From contig CAWJFT010000003.1 in the NCBI GenBank assembly GCA_963842235.1, forward strand, positions 421,820 through 485,819: 64,000 nucleotides of DNA, in the 5' to 3' direction. The notes beneath the pieces are model-generated. The model was not told the DNA's origin and made no database searches. It worked only from the letters and a program-made list of their open reading frames with translations. The position numbers and the translations under genes were made by a program. Source of the DNA: JACDAN01 sp963842235. GTDB lineage: Bacteria; Actinomycetota; Thermoleophilia; Gaiellales; Gaiellaceae. Below, in pieces: positions 62,412-64,000 of this stretch; the stretch's first letter is position 1, and every line of letters starts with the position of its first letter.

Positions 62412-63615
62412 CTACCGAGCCGGGATCCAGTCGCCGTGATCCCACTCGAGCTCGACGTCGACCTGCACCGGGCTTGCGGCGAGCGCGCCGGGCGGCGGCT
62501 CCGCGGAGAGCCCGATGTGCTCGGCGAGGAACGGCGCGAGATAGCGGCCGACGATCTTGGCCGGCGGCCACCACAAGGGCTCGGTGTCGACCTCGGAGGA
62601 GTCGTCGAGCAGGCTCGCCGACATGAATCGCGGGCTCAGCCCGGTGAGCAGGAGCCCGCGCAGCACAGGCCGGAAGGGACGGGGCCGGACCGGAGCACCG
62701 GCGAGGGCTGCGATCGAGGCCGCGGCCGCGTCCGCTTGCTGGGTGGCGATACCACCCTGCTTGAGCGGAAACGTCGTGATGTCACCCGCGGCGAAGACGT
62801 TCTCGCGTCCTTCGACGCGTCCGTGTTGATTGGTGGGCACGAACCCCCGTCCGGCATCCGGCATCCCTGGATCAGCCGGCCCTCCGGCACCGGGAGCGAG
62901 ACCACCCGGTCGGTTCGAAGTGCCCGCCCGGAACGACGAGGAGCGCACCGTTCCGGAAGACCACGGGCGTCGTCTCGGTATGGAGGCCGACCCCGCGTGT
63001 CTCGAGGAGGCTCTTGATGGAGGTCGAGGCCTCCGGGCCGAAGAGGCCGAGCGGTTGACTCTCGGGGGTGACGAGGTCGACGCGCACCGTCGTCGCACCG
63101 GTGTCCTGTAGCCGAATCTTCGTCATCAGGGCCAGCTCGTAGAGCGGAAGCGGCCAGGCGGCAAGCGTCGGCAGAGCGAAGGTGAGCGAACGCAACCGAC
63201 CCGCCGCGGCGTCGTCCACGAGCTCTTTCAGCGCGGCGCGATCCTCGAGGCCCCGGAACGTCAGTCCGCCGGGAACTCCCTCCTGCATCCGGGCGCCGAG
63301 TGTCATGAGCAGCGCGTCCCATTCGAGCTCCTCGCCGTCGGCGGTCTTGACGCGCCGGTCGTCGAGGTCGAGGCTCGCGACCGTCCCGGCCGTCAACCGG
63401 CCGCCGGCCAGCTCGACGAGCCGCCCGAGCGGGAACCTTCGGGCTTCCCCTTGGTCGAACGGCTCGGCGACGGCCAGCGGGCGGTAGACGAACTCGGTGT
63501 CGGGCGCGAGCAACTCGATGTCGACGCGATCCTCGGCCAGCGCCCGAAGAGCGAGCGTCGCCTCGAGCGCAGCGACACCGCCGCCGACGATCAGGACGTG
63601 GAGGGGACGATCCAT
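62412..63615 (-). CDS. FAD-dependent pyridine nucleotide-disulfide oxidoreductase (SQR/NDH-2-like), two frameshifts
   Basis: From ATG 63615 the frame has the FAD motif HVLIVGGGVAALEATLALRA and runs to VVPGGHFE. Near 62913 one base appears missing; the next frame gives TDRVVSLPVPEGRLIQG. Near 62870 another base is missing, after which GMPDAGRGFVPTNQHGRVEG, the second FAD motif NVFAAGDITTFPLKQGGIAT and the C-terminal part run to the stop at 62412. Repaired length is about 401 residues. The family includes sulfide:quinone reductase and type II NADH dehydrogenases; the redox cysteines of SQR are not evident. It is divergent from the ABC permease gene. Confidence 0.87.
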
Positions 63616-63813
63616 GATCAGGCACGATCGGCGCCTCACCGGTCGGGAGCATCAGGGTCGGCACTGATCCGCCCTGCACTTTCTCCGCACTCGACGCCGT
63701 GTTCTCGATGCGAACATCAAGTCGTTTTGCGCACACGACGGCGCTAAACGTGTTAGGACTACGGGGCGGTCATGTGGGCGTTTTGGCGGCAGGCGAACCG
63801 TGTCTGAGCGGGC

Positions 63814-64000
63814 GTGGCGGCTCCGGACGTAGCGTCCACCGTCGTCGCCGCCAGGACGCGGCCTGCCTTCGCAACTGCTGCGGTCCACGTGGCGCCCGTC
63901 GCCGTGACGATCCTCTCGATCGCTGCCGCCCTGGCCGTGTGGGAGCTCGTCTCGCGCTCCGGCCTGATTTCCGAGGACGACCTCCCGGCGATGACCACGA
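63814..64000 (+). CDS. ABC transporter permease, N-terminal part (gene continues beyond window)
   Basis: The GTG at 63814 opens a frame of 62 codons to the window end, preceded by an in-frame TGA at 63805. After a ~30-residue polar start comes a hydrophobic segment (VAVTILSIAAALAVWELVS) and RSGLISEDDLPAMTT. This is the N-terminal layout of TauC/SsuC-type permeases, which have WELxxRxGL before the periplasmic loop. Sulfonate, nitrate or thiamine-precursor import is typical of the family. The call is based on the N-terminus only. Confidence 0.55.
   Translation, partial: MAAPDVASTVVAARTRPAFATAAVHVAPVAVTILSIAAALAVWELVSRSGLISEDDLPAMTT

Noticed and set aside
1..64000. CRISPR arrays, tRNA/rRNA genes, prophage or defence islands
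   Set aside because: No regularly spaced repeats, no cloverleaf-like intergenic sequence and no integrase, transposase, Cas, restriction or toxin-antitoxin genes were recognised.

Overview
The window is high-GC bacterial DNA, densely packed, with many GTG starts and many 1-8 base ATGA/GTGA/TGATG overlaps. Gene content points to an actinobacterium, most likely class Thermoleophilia (Gaiellales/Solirubrobacterales-like). The signs are an FhaA/FhaB/PP2C/RodA/PBP2/PknB-PASTA cell-wall signalling cluster, an OpcA-like partner of glucose-6-phosphate dehydrogenase, a caa3-type oxidase, and a secreted proline-rich protein with a beta-domain I associate with this class. This placement is inference. 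No rRNA, tRNA, CRISPR array, transposase or phage gene was seen.

Layout. 1-10.4 kb: a partial membrane protein on the minus strand, then a plus-strand operon of Ser/Thr kinase, FhaA, FhaB, PP2C phosphatase, FtsW/RodA, PBP2, PknB with PASTA repeats, and Ddl. 10.4-15.8 kb: a third receptor kinase, an MFS exporter fused to a MarR-like domain, GABA aminotransferase, and a divergent PdxH sharing a small palindrome. 15.8-21.3 kb: DinB, a broken multicopper oxidase, a small membrane protein, aldo/keto reductase, dCTP deaminase and an NAD-dependent epimerase. 21.3-31.7 kb: a pentose-phosphate block (tkt on minus; rpiB, tal, pgi, gnd, zwf, opcA on plus) that runs by overlaps into a histidine kinase/OmpR regulator pair, then a STAS protein. 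31.7-36.9 kb: amidase and the cox operon (ctaC, ctaD, ctaB, small membrane protein). 36.9-44.3 kb: a small hypothetical, Kelch protein, proline-rich surface protein, haem-oxygenase-like protein, MFS carrier and a polar amino-acid ABC transporter. 44.6-54.9 kb: DEAD-box helicase, HlyIII, phosphoesterase, TrpB2, a GAF kinase/NarL regulator pair, a class II amidotransferase coupled to glutamate decarboxylase. 54.9-64 kb: CuNIR-like oxidase, site-2 protease, cupin, degenerate universal stress protein, GNAT-acyl-CoA synthetase fusion, zinc alcohol dehydrogenase, a small Cys-rich protein, an FAD oxidoreductase, and the start of an ABC permease.

Functional logic. The first cluster couples Ser/Thr phosphorylation (kinases, FHA readers, phosphatase) to peptidoglycan elongation and D-Ala-D-Ala supply. 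The central block gives an oxidative and non-oxidative pentose-phosphate pathway, although no 6-phosphogluconolactonase is visible. GadB and GabT give both sides of a GABA shunt. Several copper or haem proteins suggest aerobic respiration with copper enzymes.

A striking property is that about ten otherwise well-conserved genes carry one- or two-base frameshifts: PBP2, multicopper oxidase (two), epimerase, transketolase, gnd, a membrane protein next to the ABC ATPase, site-2 protease, universal stress protein, alcohol dehydrogenase and FAD oxidoreductase (two). Most are single extra bases, which fits a long-read or draft metagenome assembly better than mass pseudogenisation. The non-coding signals most worth following are a nested inverted repeat of about 160 bp between deaD and hlyIII, a perfect 15-bp hairpin touching the start of the GNAT-acyl-CoA synthetase gene, a terminator-like hairpin in the deaD leader, three hairpins between a kinase and its regulator, and a dispersed GGGGTCTGACCCC-like palindrome.
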